A stretch of 16,693 bases of DNA from Prolixibacteraceae bacterium (GCA_003516705.1 DPCJ01000124.1:9496-26188); one strand, 5' to 3'; positions 7,849 to 15,334 are shown, numbered from the stretch's first letter. Numbers and translations are program-made. The notes: generated by a model not told the origin, from the sequence alone.

Positions 7849-8973
7849 ATGAAACCAAATCCTATCGTAATAACTGCCATCGAAGTTTACCAGGCTCCCA
7901 TCAAATTGAAAAAACCCTTTGTGATTTCGCTTGGACCATTAACTCATGCTGGAAACATTTATGTGGTTATCAGCACCAACATTGGGCTAACCGGTTTTGG
8001 AGAGTGCAGTCCGTTTATGACCATCAATGGTGAAAGCATGGAAACAGGGTTTGTTGTCGCTCAATATCTGGCAAAAAAGCTGATTGGAATGAACCCGCTG
8101 GAAATTGAAAAATGCACAGTGGCGATGGATTCGGTAATTTTTGGCAACTCAAGTATAAAAAGCGCTTTCGATATGGCTTTATACGATATTGCTGCGCAAA
8201 ATTCAGGTGTACCGCTTTATCGTTTCTTGGGTGGGAAAAACAATAAAACCATTCAAACCGATTACACTGTGAGTTTAGGCGATAAGAAAACAATGGCGGA
8301 AGATGCAGTGCAAATCAAAAACCGGGGTTTTCAATTCATAAAAGTAAAAGTGGGCGAATCAAAAGAAAAGGATATCGAACGCATCAGGCTGATTCGTGAA
8401 AGCATCGGGCCTGAAATTCCACTCCGGCTTGATGCCAACCAGGGGTGGAATACAAATGATGCTGTTGAAATTCTGAATGCAGTTGCCGACTGCAATATTC
8501 AGCTTTGCGAAGAACCTATTCCACGCTGGAATTTTATGGAACTGCCTGAAATCAGGGAAAAAAGCCCGATTCCAATCATGGCCGACGAATCGTGTTGCGA
8601 CCACCACGATGCCCAACGACTGATTGACCTTGAAGCCTGCGAACTATTTAACATCAAACTCGGGAAATCGGCTGGGATTTTTACTGCGATCAAAATCATT
8701 GAGTTGGCAGAAATGGCTGGCATTAATATACAAATCGGCGGATTTCTTGAATCGAGGCTTGGTTTTACAGCTTCAGCGCACCTCGCTTTAACCAGCAAAA
8801 ACATTGTTTATTTTGATTTCGATACGCCGCTGATGCTCATTGACGACCCTGTGATTGGCGGAATTCAATACCTCGAAAACGGAAAGATTCAGATTCCTGA
8901 AACTCCGGGACTGGGTGCTTCAATAGAGCCGGATTTTTTGAAAACTTTGAAGAAAGTCGCTATTAAAAATTAA
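7849..8973 (+). CDS. Enolase-superfamily enzyme, probable dipeptide epimerase (L-Ala-D/L-Glu epimerase-like)
   Basis: This is a cytoplasmic member of the muconate-lactonising subgroup of the enolase superfamily, 374 residues long, with an N-terminal capping domain (about 1-130) followed by a TIM barrel. The catalytic set is complete: the KxK motif K165/K167 (FIKVKVGE), metal ligands D195 (RLDANQGW), E221 (CEEPI) and D246 (MADES), and the second-face lysine K270 (NIKLGKS). Near the end, D323 and D325 in YFDFDTP match the DxD motif that binds the dipeptide amino group in L-Ala-D/L-Glu epimerases. That favours this function over o-succinylbenzoate synthase or muconate cycloisomerase. A role in recycling of murein peptides or use of dipeptides is inferred. 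No menaquinone genes lie nearby. The ATG at 7849 begins the expected N-terminus. The stop lies immediately before the ilvC terminator. Confidence 0.82.
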   Translation: MKPNPIVITAIEVYQAPIKLKKPFVISLGPLTHAGNIYVVISTNIGLTGFGECSPFMTINGESMETGFVVAQYLAKKLIGMNPLEIEKCTVAMDSVIFGNSSIKSAFDMALYDIAAQNSGVPLYRFLGGKNNKTIQTDYTVSLGDKKTMAEDAVQIKNRGFQFIKVKVGESKEKDIERIRLIRESIGPEIPLRLDANQGWNTNDAVEILNAVADCNIQLCEEPIPRWNFMELPEIREKSPIPIMADESCCDHHDAQRLIDLEACELFNIKLGKSAGIFTAIKIIELAEMAGINIQIGGFLESRLGFTASAHLALTSKNIVYFDFDTPLMLIDDPVIGGIQYLENGKIQIPETPGLGASIEPDFLKTLKKVAIKN

Positions 8974-9000
8974 CAAAAAACCCCGCCTCACGGCAGGGTT
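8974..9000 (-). terminator. Rho-independent terminator of ilvC
   Basis: Read on the minus strand, AACCCTGCC - GTGA - GGCGGGGTT forms a 9-bp GC-rich stem with one U-G pair and a 4-nt loop, followed by TTTTTTG. It starts 30 bp after the ilvC stop. On the plus strand it has a C/A mismatch and no T-run directly after the stem, so it serves mainly ilvC, although it also lies directly behind the epimerase gene. Confidence 0.8.
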
Positions 9001-9029
9001 CCTGTTAAAGTCTGTCTTATTTTTTGAAA

Positions 9030-10505
9030 TCAGATAATCGCCTTCATCGATTCCATGGCTTCGCGCAGCTCGGCGCCAATCATTTCCACTTCGTGATAAC
9101 GAATTTTGTCATTAATTTCAATCAGTTCGCGGTTGTCAACATGGCCGTCTTTTCCTTCGTTAAAGTTGCGGCCAATCACGTTGGTGTCAATGCGGCTCAT
9201 AAAATCGGCCAGCAGCGGGCGACAGGCGTGGTCGAACAGATAACAGCCATATTCGGCAGTATCAGAAATCACACGGTTCATTTCGTATAATTTTTTGCGG
9301 GCGATTGTGTTGGCAATCAGCGGTGTTTCGTGCAGCGATTCGTAGTAAGCCGATTCAGCTTTGATTCCGGTTTCTGTCATCACTTCGAAAGCAAGTTCAA
9401 CACCCGCTTTTACAAAAGCAATCATCAAAACACCATTGTCGAAATATTCCTGTTCTTTGATTTCCATATCGCCGGCTGGTGTTTTTTCAAACGCCGTTTC
9501 GCCAGTGGCAGCGCGCCAGGTTAAAAGGTCTTTGTCGCCGGCAGCCCAGTCTTTCATCATCGTCGATGAAAATACGCCCGACATAATATTGTCCATATGT
9601 TTTTCGAAAAGCGGACGCATGATTTGTTTCAGTTCGTCGGCCAGTTTATAAGCTTCAATTTTTGCCGGATTCGAAAGTCGGTCCATCATGTGTGTGATTC
9701 CGCCTAATTTCAACGCTTCGGTGGTGACTTCCCAACCATATTGTACTAATTTGGCTGCGTAATTCGGGTTGATTCCTTTTTCAACCATTTTGTCGAAACA
9801 AAGCAACGAACCACTTTGCAACACACCACAAAGAATGGTTTGTTCGCCCATCAAATCCGATTTTACTTCGGCAACAAACGACGAATGCAAAACACCCGCT
9901 TTGTGTCCGCCTGTTCCAACACAATACGCTTTTGCAATTTCAAGTCCGTCGCCGTTCGGGTCGTTTTCGCGGTGAACCGCAATCAAAGTCGGAACGCCAA
10001 ATCCACGCAGAAATTCGGCACGAACTTCAGAAGCCGGCGATTTTGGCGCAACCATAATTACAGTTAAATCCTTGCGGATTTCAATCCCTTCTTCCACAAT
10101 ATTAAAACCGTGTGAATACGAAAGACATGCTCCCTGTTTCATCAGCGGCATTGCAGCTTTTACAACCGGGGTGTGGTATTTGTCGGGAGTAAGGTTCAGG
10201 ACAAGGTCGGCCTGTGGAATCATTTCCTCAAAAGTATCCACCGCAAATTTGTTTTCGGTGGCATTTACATAAGAAATGTGTTTTTCGTCGATTTCGACTT
10301 TGCGCAGTGCATACGAAATATCGAGGCCACTGTCGCGCATGTTCAGGCCTTGTGCGAGACCCTGGGCACCGCAACCCAGTACTACGATTTTTTTACCTAC
10401 AAGTTTTTTTACACCGTCAGCGAATTCCGAATCTTCCATGAAATCGCATTTTCCGAGCTGTTCTAACTGAAGACGCAACGGAAGTGAACTAAAATAATTT
10501 GCCAT
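9030..10505 (-). CDS. ilvC: Ketol-acid reductoisomerase, class II (long form)
   Basis: This enzyme isomerises and reduces acetolactate or acetohydroxybutyrate to the dihydroxy acids, using Mg2+ and NAD(P)H, between IlvBN and IlvD in the pathway. At 491 residues it equals the length of E. coli IlvC and aligns without gaps over at least the first 220 residues, so it is the class II form with a duplicated C-terminal knotted domain. The Rossmann motif is VLGCGAQG (42-49). Catalytic residues H132, K155, D217 and E221 are all present. In the cofactor pocket R68 and S78 are kept, but position 71 is Glu (Ala in E. coli), 76 is His (Arg) and 110 is Tyr (Gln), which may affect NADPH preference. It lies on the strand opposite ilvDBN, about 6 kb from ilvN, and ends in its own terminator. 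The ATG at 10505 gives the standard MANYFSSLPLR start. Confidence 0.98.
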   Translation of the reverse strand: MANYFSSLPLRLQLEQLGKCDFMEDSEFADGVKKLVGKKIVVLGCGAQGLAQGLNMRDSGLDISYALRKVEIDEKHISYVNATENKFAVDTFEEMIPQADLVLNLTPDKYHTPVVKAAMPLMKQGACLSYSHGFNIVEEGIEIRKDLTVIMVAPKSPASEVRAEFLRGFGVPTLIAVHRENDPNGDGLEIAKAYCVGTGGHKAGVLHSSFVAEVKSDLMGEQTILCGVLQSGSLLCFDKMVEKGINPNYAAKLVQYGWEVTTEALKLGGITHMMDRLSNPAKIEAYKLADELKQIMRPLFEKHMDNIMSGVFSSTMMKDWAAGDKDLLTWRAATGETAFEKTPAGDMEIKEQEYFDNGVLMIAFVKAGVELAFEVMTETGIKAESAYYESLHETPLIANTIARKKLYEMNRVISDTAEYGCYLFDHACRPLLADFMSRIDTNVIGRNFNEGKDGHVDNRELIEINDKIRYHEVEMIGAELREAMESMKAII

Positions 10506-10818
10506 TTTTTATTGTTTTAATTTGATTACTAATCTTTTATTTAAAATGCTTTTCTCCTTTCTGTCATGCTGTCCCGAATATTCGGGATTATTTCAGCATC
10601 TTCTTGAATTACCAGATTCCGAAACAAGTTCGGAATGACGTTTAAACTTGTAACAATATTCCATTGCAAAGCAATAAAATATAAATTACTCCGCGTTGTA
10701 AAAATAAAGGTTTTTTAGGTAATATTCATGGATTTGAAATTCATGTTTTGAATTTATTCTGAATAAACAATTTGTTTTTCAGGTAATTAAAAAAAATCAT
10801 ATTTGTTAATTTACACGA
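10506..10818. other. Gene-free stretch between ilvC and the AraC-type regulator
   Basis: These 313 bp hold the ilvC leader (reading leftward), one compact palindromic repeat at 10563-10639, and an AT-rich remainder (10640-10818). No convincing ORF, tRNA or small RNA is seen. No exact TAnnTTTG box faces ilvC; the nearest match on the minus strand is TATTTTTA at about 10700. If that were the promoter, the ilvC mRNA would have a leader of roughly 190 nt that includes the repeat. Confidence 0.5.
10563..10639. repeat. Compact nested palindromic repeat (REP/MITE-like) in the ilvC leader
   Basis: The outer arms GTCAT (10563-10567) and ATGAC (10635-10639) are inverted. Inside lie ATGCTG (10566-10571) with CAGCAT (10594-10599), enclosing the perfect 16-bp palindrome TCCCGAATATTCGGGA (10572-10587). 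A second hairpin, TTCCGAA - ACAAG - TTCGGAA, occupies 10617-10635. Elements built from GTCATTCCGAAC... hairpins are common dispersed repeats in Bacteroidota genomes (recalled, not searched). It has no coding capacity. Confidence 0.7.
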
Positions 10819-11766
10819 TTACAATACTCCCTGCAAACGATATTGCTGGGGTGTGATTCCGGTTTCGCGTTTAAAAAACTTGGTAAAATACGACTGGTCG
10901 GAAAAATGCAGCCGGTTGGCAATTTCGGAAACCGAAAGGTTGGTATGCACAAGCAACCGTTTTATTTCGAGCACCTGCTTTGCCTTTATAATCTGTGAAG
11001 TTGTTTTTCCGGTAAGCTGAATCACAGTTTGCGTAAGATGACCCGGTGTGATGGCAAGCATCCCGGCATACTCGTTTACAGGAATATTTTTTTGATAATT
11101 TTCTTCAACAAGTTGATAAAAACGTTTTACCACCACATGCCCTTTCCCTTTGGGTGCAACCGGTTCGCCGGTTTTGTATAAGACTGAAGTGTAAGTTAAA
11201 ATCAAATCGAGCAGCGAGCGCAGCAAATCAACTGAATATGCACTCCCCTTTTCAGCTTCGGTAATGGCTTTCTGAAACAGACCTTCAATAAACTCAACGT
11301 CGCTGCTGCTGGAAAATTCGAGCGGCTGATTGTCCTGCTTAATGGTGTAGAAAAAAGGAAATTCGATTAAACGGTTTTGGTTGGTTTGATTAATCAGGTA
11401 AAACTCGGAGGTGAAAATAAAAATATACCCCTCAATATCGCCGGAAAACTCGATTTTATGCGCCTGTCCCGGCGAAAGATAAAACACGCAAGGTGGTTTA
11501 ATTTCGTATTTATTTCCATCAATCACATGAAAACCAGAACCTTTTGAAAGATACAGCACCTCAAAAAAATCGTGACGGTGCGGGTACTTCACGCTGAAAT
11601 GGCGGTTGGCATCAAAAACCTCCACCTGAAACTGGTATCCGCCACGGCCGGATATGCTGAAATTTTGCAGGCTGTAAACCGGAATCTGCTCTCTGTCTTT
11701 TTTTTCGTGTTTCAAAACCAAAGTTTTATCGGGGTCGAATTTAAGCTGATGAAACCAACCAGCCAA
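10819..11766 (-). CDS. AraC-family transcriptional regulator with N-terminal cupin sensor domain
   Basis: This cytoplasmic DNA-binding regulator has 315 residues. The N-terminal half has an AraC-type cupin fold (about residues 55-125: VKYPHRHDFFEVLYLSKGSG, then KPPCVFYLSPGQAHKIEF), likely a ligand sensor. The C-terminal ~100 residues form the double helix-turn-helix, with recognition segments HLTQTVIQLTGKTTSQII and SVSEIANRLHFSDQSYFTKFFKRETGITPQQYR, the latter the classic AraC signature. No ATG is available before the cupin; a TTG at 11766 gives the best N-terminus, and the frame has a stop 16 bases upstream of it. It is divergent from the PAP2 gene with about 64 bp between the starts, so it may control that gene, itself, or ilvC downstream on the same strand. 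The ligand cannot be predicted. Confidence 0.92.
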   Translation of the reverse strand: MAGWFHQLKFDPDKTLVLKHEKKDREQIPVYSLQNFSISGRGGYQFQVEVFDANRHFSVKYPHRHDFFEVLYLSKGSGFHVIDGNKYEIKPPCVFYLSPGQAHKIEFSGDIEGYIFIFTSEFYLINQTNQNRLIEFPFFYTIKQDNQPLEFSSSSDVEFIEGLFQKAITEAEKGSAYSVDLLRSLLDLILTYTSVLYKTGEPVAPKGKGHVVVKRFYQLVEENYQKNIPVNEYAGMLAITPGHLTQTVIQLTGKTTSQIIKAKQVLEIKRLLVHTNLSVSEIANRLHFSDQSYFTKFFKRETGITPQQYRLQGVL

Positions 11767-11830
11767 AAAATCAGATAAATATTAATGAATCAGGGACTGG
11801 TTTGGCTGCAAAGTTCTATTTTTGACCACC

Positions 11831-12661
11831 GTGAGATTGAAAATTATAATATCGCTTTTGATTTTGCTGATTGATGGAAACAGACTTTTTGCTGAATCTT
11901 TTCCTAAAAAAGAATCTTTCGGAAAAGTTGAATTTTCCACCACACGAATTCCGGCAAACTCCCCTTCTTTTGCCAAGGACTGGAGGGAGAATGCTGATTC
12001 AGTTCACCGTTTCGATTTCAGGTACAACGACAGGAAACGCGGTATTAAACCCTACATCGCTCCGGTTTTGTTGATTTCAACAGGCACCGTTTTGCACTTT
12101 TCAACAGAAACAAAGGAGAACTTTCAGGATTGGGTTCAGGAAAATACTTCATACACAGGTCGTGTGGAAGATTACCTGGAATATGCACCGCTGGCCGTGG
12201 TTTACGGATTAAATGTGGTTGGAGTAAAAGGCAAAAACAATTTTGGGAACCGCACTGCGATTGTTGTTAAAAGCCTGGTTTTAAACGACCTCATGGTTTC
12301 TTCACTCAAAACATGGGTGGGTGAGAAACGACCATCGGGAGGAGTACGGTCGTTTCCATCGGGTCACACTTCGGTGGCATTTGCGCTTGCACAGTTTATG
12401 CACCATGAATATGGCGACAAAAGTATTTGGTACAGTGTTGGCGCTTACTCGTGTGCAACTACAGTAGGAATGATGCGTGTTGCCGGAAATGCCCACTGGA
12501 TTTCGGATGTGGTTGCCAGCGCCGGTTTCGGTATGCTTTCAACTGAACTTGTTTACCTGACACATCAGTACAAATGGGACAAGGAACATCTCCGCAGACT
12601 GGATATTTTCCCCTGGAGCAACCAAAAGCAAAAAGGAGTGGCGCTGGTTTACACGTTTTAA
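11831..12661 (+). CDS. PAP2-superfamily membrane-associated phosphatase
   Basis: This is a type 2 phosphatidic-acid-phosphatase family protein of about 276 residues. All three catalytic motifs are intact: K160-x6-R167-P168 (KTWVGEKRP), P176-S-G-H179 (FPSGHTS), and R216-x5-H222-x3-D226 (RVAGNAHWISD). H222 is expected to form the phosphoenzyme and H179 to act as acid/base. Substrates in the family include phosphatidate, undecaprenyl pyrophosphate and lipid-A phosphates; the sequence does not decide between them. The N-terminus is a hydrophobic signal (IIISLLILLIDGNRLFAES), so the active site is periplasmic. The open frame begins with TTG at 11822, but the GTG at 11831 gives a tighter signal peptide (MRLKIIIS). 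No ATG is available early in the frame. It is divergent from the AraC-type regulator. Confidence 0.9.
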   Translation: MRLKIIISLLILLIDGNRLFAESFPKKESFGKVEFSTTRIPANSPSFAKDWRENADSVHRFDFRYNDRKRGIKPYIAPVLLISTGTVLHFSTETKENFQDWVQENTSYTGRVEDYLEYAPLAVVYGLNVVGVKGKNNFGNRTAIVVKSLVLNDLMVSSLKTWVGEKRPSGGVRSFPSGHTSVAFALAQFMHHEYGDKSIWYSVGAYSCATTVGMMRVAGNAHWISDVVASAGFGMLSTELVYLTHQYKWDKEHLRRLDIFPWSNQKQKGVALVYTF

Positions 12662-12668
12662 TGCATAA

Positions 12669-12690
12669 ACCTGCCTGACGGTAGGCAGGT
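12669..12690. repeat. Short perfect hairpin (dispersed-repeat type) downstream of PAP2 gene
   Basis: ACCTGCCT - GACGGT - AGGCAGGT is a perfect 8-bp stem with a 6-nt loop, starting 8 bp after the PAP2 stop. It is not followed by a T-run, so it is unlikely to be an intrinsic terminator on this strand. Hairpins of the CCTGCC...GGCAGG type recur in Bacteroidota intergenic DNA; the ilvN terminator (3042-3076) uses a similar CCTGTCTG/CAGGCAGG stem. Confidence 0.6.
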
Positions 12691-12700
12691 GCTTTAATGT

Positions 12701-12741
12701 GTAAATGCAAGAGTAAGTGAGTGGGTGAATGAGTATGTGAG
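12701..12741. repeat. Degenerate GTGAGTG/GTGAATGAGT short repeat
   Basis: This is a run of imperfect 4-8 bp units (GAGTAAGTGAGTGGGTGAAT..., GAGTATGTGAG) between the hairpin at 12669-12690 and the cupin gene. It resembles the low-complexity spacer at 648-688. No function is evident. Confidence 0.4.
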
Positions 12742-12770
12742 GAATTTATAAACTCGAACAAAAACTTGAA

Positions 12771-13106
12771 ATGGCAGTATTGAAATTTGATGAAGTACCT
12801 TTTATAAAGGTGAAGGAGGGTATTCAGCAGAAAACTATTATGACCGATGAATTGATGACTGTTCTGATTGATTTCAGCAACGGTCCCTGGGAAATACCCG
12901 ACCCGCCACATTCACATCCACATCAACAGACATCGTATGTTGACGATGGAGAAATCGTTTTTTATTGCGAAGACGAAACAGAACATCATTTAAAAGCCGG
13001 CGATATGTATGCAGTCCCTTCAGGAAAAAAACACACAATAAAACTATTAACCGAAAAAGCCAGGCTGATTGACAGTTTTTACCCTATAAGAAAAGATTTT
13101 TTGTAG
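12771..13106 (+). CDS. Small single-domain cupin protein
   Basis: This is a 111-residue cupin_2-type beta-barrel protein with no signal peptide, so probably cytoplasmic. Motif 1 is H47-S-H49-P-H51-Q-Q-T-S-Y-V-D-D-G, with metal-binding histidines but Gln at the position usually taken by Glu. Motif 2 is G77-DMYAV-P83-S-G85-KK-H88. A single metal ion is expected to bind through His47, His49, Gln52 and His88. Such small cupins serve as isomerases, dioxygenases or sugar/ligand binders, and no specific function can be assigned. The ATG at 12771 begins the natural N-terminus (MAVLKFDEVPF). It is 109 bp after the PAP2 gene on the same strand, separated by a hairpin and low-complexity DNA, so co-transcription is uncertain. 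It converges on the DUF5723 gene with 4 bp between stops. Confidence 0.85.
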   Translation: MAVLKFDEVPFIKVKEGIQQKTIMTDELMTVLIDFSNGPWEIPDPPHSHPHQQTSYVDDGEIVFYCEDETEHHLKAGDMYAVPSGKKHTIKLLTEKARLIDSFYPIRKDFL

Positions 13107-13110
13107 TTAT

Positions 13111-14577
13111 CTATTTTTTGTGTTCGTAAAATGGCAGGTAAGGTGAGACTTTCCCCCGTTCAGGTTTTAAATTATCCTCATTCACCTCTTTTTTGTGGTT
13201 CAACAAAAAACAAATACCAAAATTGAGTGAAAAGGTTTTATTGGCAGCAGGATGATAAATGGCCACAAGATTGTCGGTTGCAACAAAAACCTGTGCATAT
13301 TCACCTTCGTACTGAAATCCACCGCCAAGCGTTACACCGTTGATTCCCAGTAAATTTACGTTTTCAAAAACCGAAAAATTGAGCCATTTCTGTTGTGCAC
13401 TAAAAGTAAAAACAGAACGGAAGTTTCTTCGTTGAAAGGCCATTTGACTGGTTACACCTAACAAATGCCGCGAAGAATACTGGTAATGATAATGCAATAC
13501 CGATTTTACCGGCATCCAATATAAATATTTAGCTTCGGATACAACAGGCTGATACACATCGCGTATATCTTCCTTGATTATTCTTACCAATTCACCAGGA
13601 TTATCAAATTCACCTTCCTCCGGATAACGGATTGCACTCACAAGGTCGAACCCTGTAAATACTAAACTTTCATCCTGAGCGACATTAAAAGATTGATTTC
13701 GAAACCAGATTGCACCCAAATCACGCAACGCAGCAGAAAAAAAATGCTGATCGCCTTTTGAATAATTGAAGCCTAAATCGAAAGCAAATCCCGGATTTTG
13801 ATATGCATTCAGGTATTTCTGAAATGCGCCATCGGTATCAACACTCAGAATACTGTTATCGGCCCTTAAATTAAAAGGAAGCGGTAGCATCAGTTGCCCG
13901 GTTCCTCCGGCAATCAGTGTAACAGAATCTCCATCTGCTGAAGCTTCAACACCGTAATCCCAACTCCTGGTATCAGCTTGTGCCGAGCCGAAAAGCAATT
14001 TAGCCCGCAATCCAACATTCAGCAAATCGTTAAGTGGCTTTGCATATCCAAAGGCAAATTCGCGATAACCAAGTCCTGAAAGCCTTATTTCTTCTGAACT
14101 GAAATTGTGGTATTCGACAAGTAAATTGCCATTACTTAAAAATGCCAGCGCTTCTTTCCGAATACCCGAAACGACAGTCACATTCTCGTTGTAATAAAAA
14201 TGAAAATACCCATCATTCAAAGGTAATCCGGCATACAAAACTGGTACTGTAACATCCTGCCTGATAATGTTTTCCTCTTTACTATTTTCATAAAAATGAG
14301 TAAAATCGATAACAGGATTTCCGGCATAGTTGAGCGTTATTGCCTCTGAGATTTTAAAATTTCCCTGGTTAACAAATGATAAACCAGCAAATCCGGCAAC
14401 AGAAAAAGCAGTTGCTTTATCGGTTCTGAAGTAGGACGGATTATTTATTTGTGCATAAAAGTTCGTTGTATTCATAAACAACGAACCATTAATTTGCGCC
14501 AGACTGCTTTTCCCTGATAAAAGCGAGGCAAACAACAAAATCAGTTGAAAAATATTTACTGTTTTCCGATTAATCAT
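13111..14577 (-). CDS. DUF5723 family protein, predicted outer-membrane beta-barrel
   Basis: This 488-residue exported protein of Bacteroidota has no defined function. It starts with a signal peptide (MINRKTVNIFQLILLFASLL, cleavage likely after SSLAQ). It continues with the NNPSYF motif near the mature N-terminus and repeated amphipathic beta-strands such as RLSGLGYREFAFGYAKPL and GFAFDLGFNYSKGDQHFFSA, the pattern of outer-membrane barrels distantly like FadL/PorV. The C-terminal region contains further strands (VTLGGGFQYEGEYAQVFVAT and TFSLNFGICFLL) and ends in a polar tail. The ATG overlaps the stop of the upstream lipoprotein gene by 8 bp (ATGATTAA), so the pair is translationally coupled. 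The DUF assignment is from memory of the family; outer-membrane placement is inferred. It might be a partner or transport component for the lipoprotein. Confidence 0.8.
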   Translation of the reverse strand: MINRKTVNIFQLILLFASLLSGKSSLAQINGSLFMNTTNFYAQINNPSYFRTDKATAFSVAGFAGLSFVNQGNFKISEAITLNYAGNPVIDFTHFYENSKEENIIRQDVTVPVLYAGLPLNDGYFHFYYNENVTVVSGIRKEALAFLSNGNLLVEYHNFSSEEIRLSGLGYREFAFGYAKPLNDLLNVGLRAKLLFGSAQADTRSWDYGVEASADGDSVTLIAGGTGQLMLPLPFNLRADNSILSVDTDGAFQKYLNAYQNPGFAFDLGFNYSKGDQHFFSAALRDLGAIWFRNQSFNVAQDESLVFTGFDLVSAIRYPEEGEFDNPGELVRIIKEDIRDVYQPVVSEAKYLYWMPVKSVLHYHYQYSSRHLLGVTSQMAFQRRNFRSVFTFSAQQKWLNFSVFENVNLLGINGVTLGGGFQYEGEYAQVFVATDNLVAIYHPAANKTFSLNFGICFLLNHKKEVNEDNLKPERGKVSPYLPFYEHKK

Positions 14578-15253
14578 CTTGTCTTGCTTTCACCTTTCCA
14601 ATCATTACTACCGAAACATGTATTGGGTAGTGAGCAGAGAGCGTATCGTTGTGCAGTATAAAATCATTCCTGTTAAACCACGAATCCATTTTTACCCGAT
14701 TACCTTTTACAAAATAGGCTAATTGTGCATCGCTCAACGATACTGTTTCTACGGTTTTTGCAGGTCTCACGGGAGTTTGGCTGAAATCAGCTTCCTGAAA
14801 AGGTTGTGGTGATATGGCTGGCCCAAAATTAAAAAACTCTCTTTTTTCGTAGAAATACAATTCGAGATTCAGCGGAAACGGTGAACCGTTTTCGACTGTA
14901 AAAACCAAATCAACCGCTGTAAACTGATAACGCCCCTGAATATAAAACGGGAAACTGTCGATAACGGCCGATTTATCAAAAATCATTTCAGCATAAATCG
15001 AAACATCAGGTTTGTCGTCATAATCAAGCACAACATCTGGGGCAGGAATCGGAGGAACCGGCAAATACCAGTTATGTATAAAATCACGAAATTCAAGTTG
15101 TCCCGAAAAAATTGGTGTAATAATACCAATTTCCCAATCTTCATTAATCGAAATATCCTTAGCCCTGAATTCATCGGTAATACACGCCTGCATCAACAAA
15201 ACCAATGCAGCCAGCCCAAGTAAAGTACTATTTCTCACCGATGTGAACTTCAT
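14570..15253 (-). CDS. Hypothetical lipoprotein, operon partner of the DUF5723 protein
   Basis: This is a 227-residue protein I do not recognise as a named family. The signal peptide ends in the lipobox MQAC, with the lipidated Cys at residue 24, followed by ITDEFRAKD, so it should be anchored in the outer or inner membrane on the periplasmic side or displayed at the surface. The remainder is beta-rich: alternating hydrophobic stretches such as YQFTAVDLVFTVENGSPFPL and a C-terminal HYPIHVSVVMIGKVKARQDD suggest an immunoglobulin-like or LEA-type sandwich, but this is only a guess. It overlaps the downstream DUF5723 gene by 8 bp and is first in that operon. A near-match to the -7 consensus (TATTTTTA, minus strand, 15281-15288) lies about 30 bp upstream of its ATG. 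It is divergent from the UpxY gene across 121 bp. Confidence 0.75.
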   Translation of the reverse strand: MKFTSVRNSTLLGLAALVLLMQACITDEFRAKDISINEDWEIGIITPIFSGQLEFRDFIHNWYLPVPPIPAPDVVLDYDDKPDVSIYAEMIFDKSAVIDSFPFYIQGRYQFTAVDLVFTVENGSPFPLNLELYFYEKREFFNFGPAISPQPFQEADFSQTPVRPAKTVETVSLSDAQLAYFVKGNRVKMDSWFNRNDFILHNDTLSAHYPIHVSVVMIGKVKARQDD

Positions 15254-15317
15254 ATATTCAACAGTAATTCTCAGCGGGTAAAAATATAAAAATCCCGGGC
15301 TTTACAAGAATGGAGAA

Positions 15318-15329
15318 TTTCAGCTGAAA
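15318..15329. promoter_or_regulatory. Perfect 12-bp palindrome in the divergent lipoprotein/upxY spacer
   Basis: TTTCAGCTGAAA is a perfect palindrome located 5 bp upstream of a candidate -7 box (15335-15342) for the UpxY gene. The position would suit an operator for a dimeric regulator, but chance occurrence in AT-rich DNA is possible. Confidence 0.3.
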
Positions 15330-15334
15330 AGTTA

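Noticed and set aside
11817..11824. TATTTTTG, an exact TAnnTTTG match just before the PAP2 gene
   Set aside because: It would put the transcription start at or inside the GTG at 11831, giving a leaderless mRNA. The only upstream TTTG (11801-11804) is 12 bp away, too close for a -33 element.
12459..12911. 150-codon minus-strand open frame
   Set aside because: It runs across the PAP2 3' end, the hairpin repeat and the start of the cupin gene. Its AYRQAG-type peptide is the translation of the dispersed palindrome, a frequent spurious call in this phylum.
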